Source: CAYLPT01 sp964385645
GTDB lineage: Bacteria; Armatimonadota; Hebobacteria; Hebobacterales; Hebobacteraceae
Assembly: GCA_964385645.1 (NCBI GenBank)
Contig: CAYLPT010000187.1
Location: 1 to 6,039, forward strand
Direction: 5' to 3'
Length of the DNA: 6,039 nt
The translations under genes and the position numbers were made by a program. The notes under the pieces are model-generated. The model ran no database searches, was not told the origin of the DNA, and saw only the letters and a list, made by a program, of their open reading frames with translations. Every line of letters starts with the position of its first letter. The stretch's first letter is position 1. Positions 5,912 to 6,039 of the stretch are shown here, in pieces.

Positions 5912-6039
5912 ATGCCCCCCATCACGCTGCGCGACCTCGCCCAGGCCCTCGGCGCCGAACTTGTCGGCGGCCCCGCGGACGCCGAGGTGCGCGGCATCAC
6001 CGGCCTCGACAATGCCGCCCCCGGATGCATCGTCTACGT
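5912..6039 (+). CDS. lpxD: UDP-3-O-acylglucosamine N-acyltransferase LpxD (N-terminus only; runs off window)
   Basis: LpxD adds the amide-linked acyl chain to UDP-3-O-acyl-glucosamine, the third step of lipid A synthesis, in the cytoplasm. Only 42 complete codons are present, covering the start of the uridine-binding N-terminal domain. TLRDLAQALGAELVGG, then EVRGITGLDNAAPG, follows the family pattern TL.ELA..LGAELVGD....I.G...L.EA.PGD. The usual Asp after PG reads Cys here (PGCIVY). The left-handed beta-helix and catalytic His lie outside the window. The ATG is 6 bases after the skp stop with no clear ribosome binding site, so translation is probably coupled to skp. The short length limits the evidence, but context after bamA-skp makes the call strong. 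Confidence 0.85.
   Translation, partial: MPPITLRDLAQALGAELVGGPADAEVRGITGLDNAAPGCIVY

Noticed and set aside
5957..5985. GAACTT inside lpxD as a second ECF promoter
   Set aside because: There is no GTC-type -10 at 15-17 bases downstream, and it lies inside the coding sequence.

Overview
This is a GC-rich window whose codon third positions are almost always C or G. All six genes lie on the + strand. The organism is a diderm (outer-membrane) bacterium that makes lipid A: the right half carries the classical outer-membrane biogenesis order bamA - skp - lpxD, with lpxD running off the window. The phylum cannot be fixed from this sequence. A BamA with only three POTRA domains and an HtrA protease with about four PDZ domains argue against an ordinary gammaproteobacterium.

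Layout. (1) 1-1640: 3' part of an HtrA/Deg-family serine protease. The catalytic Ser is visible, followed by about four PDZ domains that read as a duplicated two-PDZ unit (A-B-A-B). (2) 1691-2479: an exported HtrA-like protein that keeps the Asp of the triad but has lost the His and Ser, i.e. a pseudoprotease. (3) 2480-2663: the only sizeable non-coding stretch. It holds a possible dispersed-repeat relic, a perfect 11-bp hairpin without a T tract, a housekeeping-type promoter candidate and, downstream of it, a very good match to an RpoE/ECF-type promoter. (4) 2664-3335: an ECF sigma factor with no anti-sigma gene beside it. (5) 3379-5241 bamA, 5273-5905 skp, 5912-6039+ lpxD, with gaps of 43, 31 and 6 bases, so probably one transcription unit started by the sigma gene.

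How it fits together. In E. coli, sigma-E responds to misfolded outer-membrane proteins and drives degP, bamA, skp and lpxD, which are scattered over the chromosome. Here a protease of that kind, a catalytically dead relative, an ECF sigma factor and the OMP-assembly/lipid A genes sit together. The sequence in front of the sigma gene looks as if it could be read by the sigma factor itself. The inferred picture is a compact envelope-stress and outer-membrane assembly locus with positive autoregulation. The gene identities are well supported; the regulatory link is inference.

No tRNA, rRNA, CRISPR array, insertion sequence or phage gene is visible.
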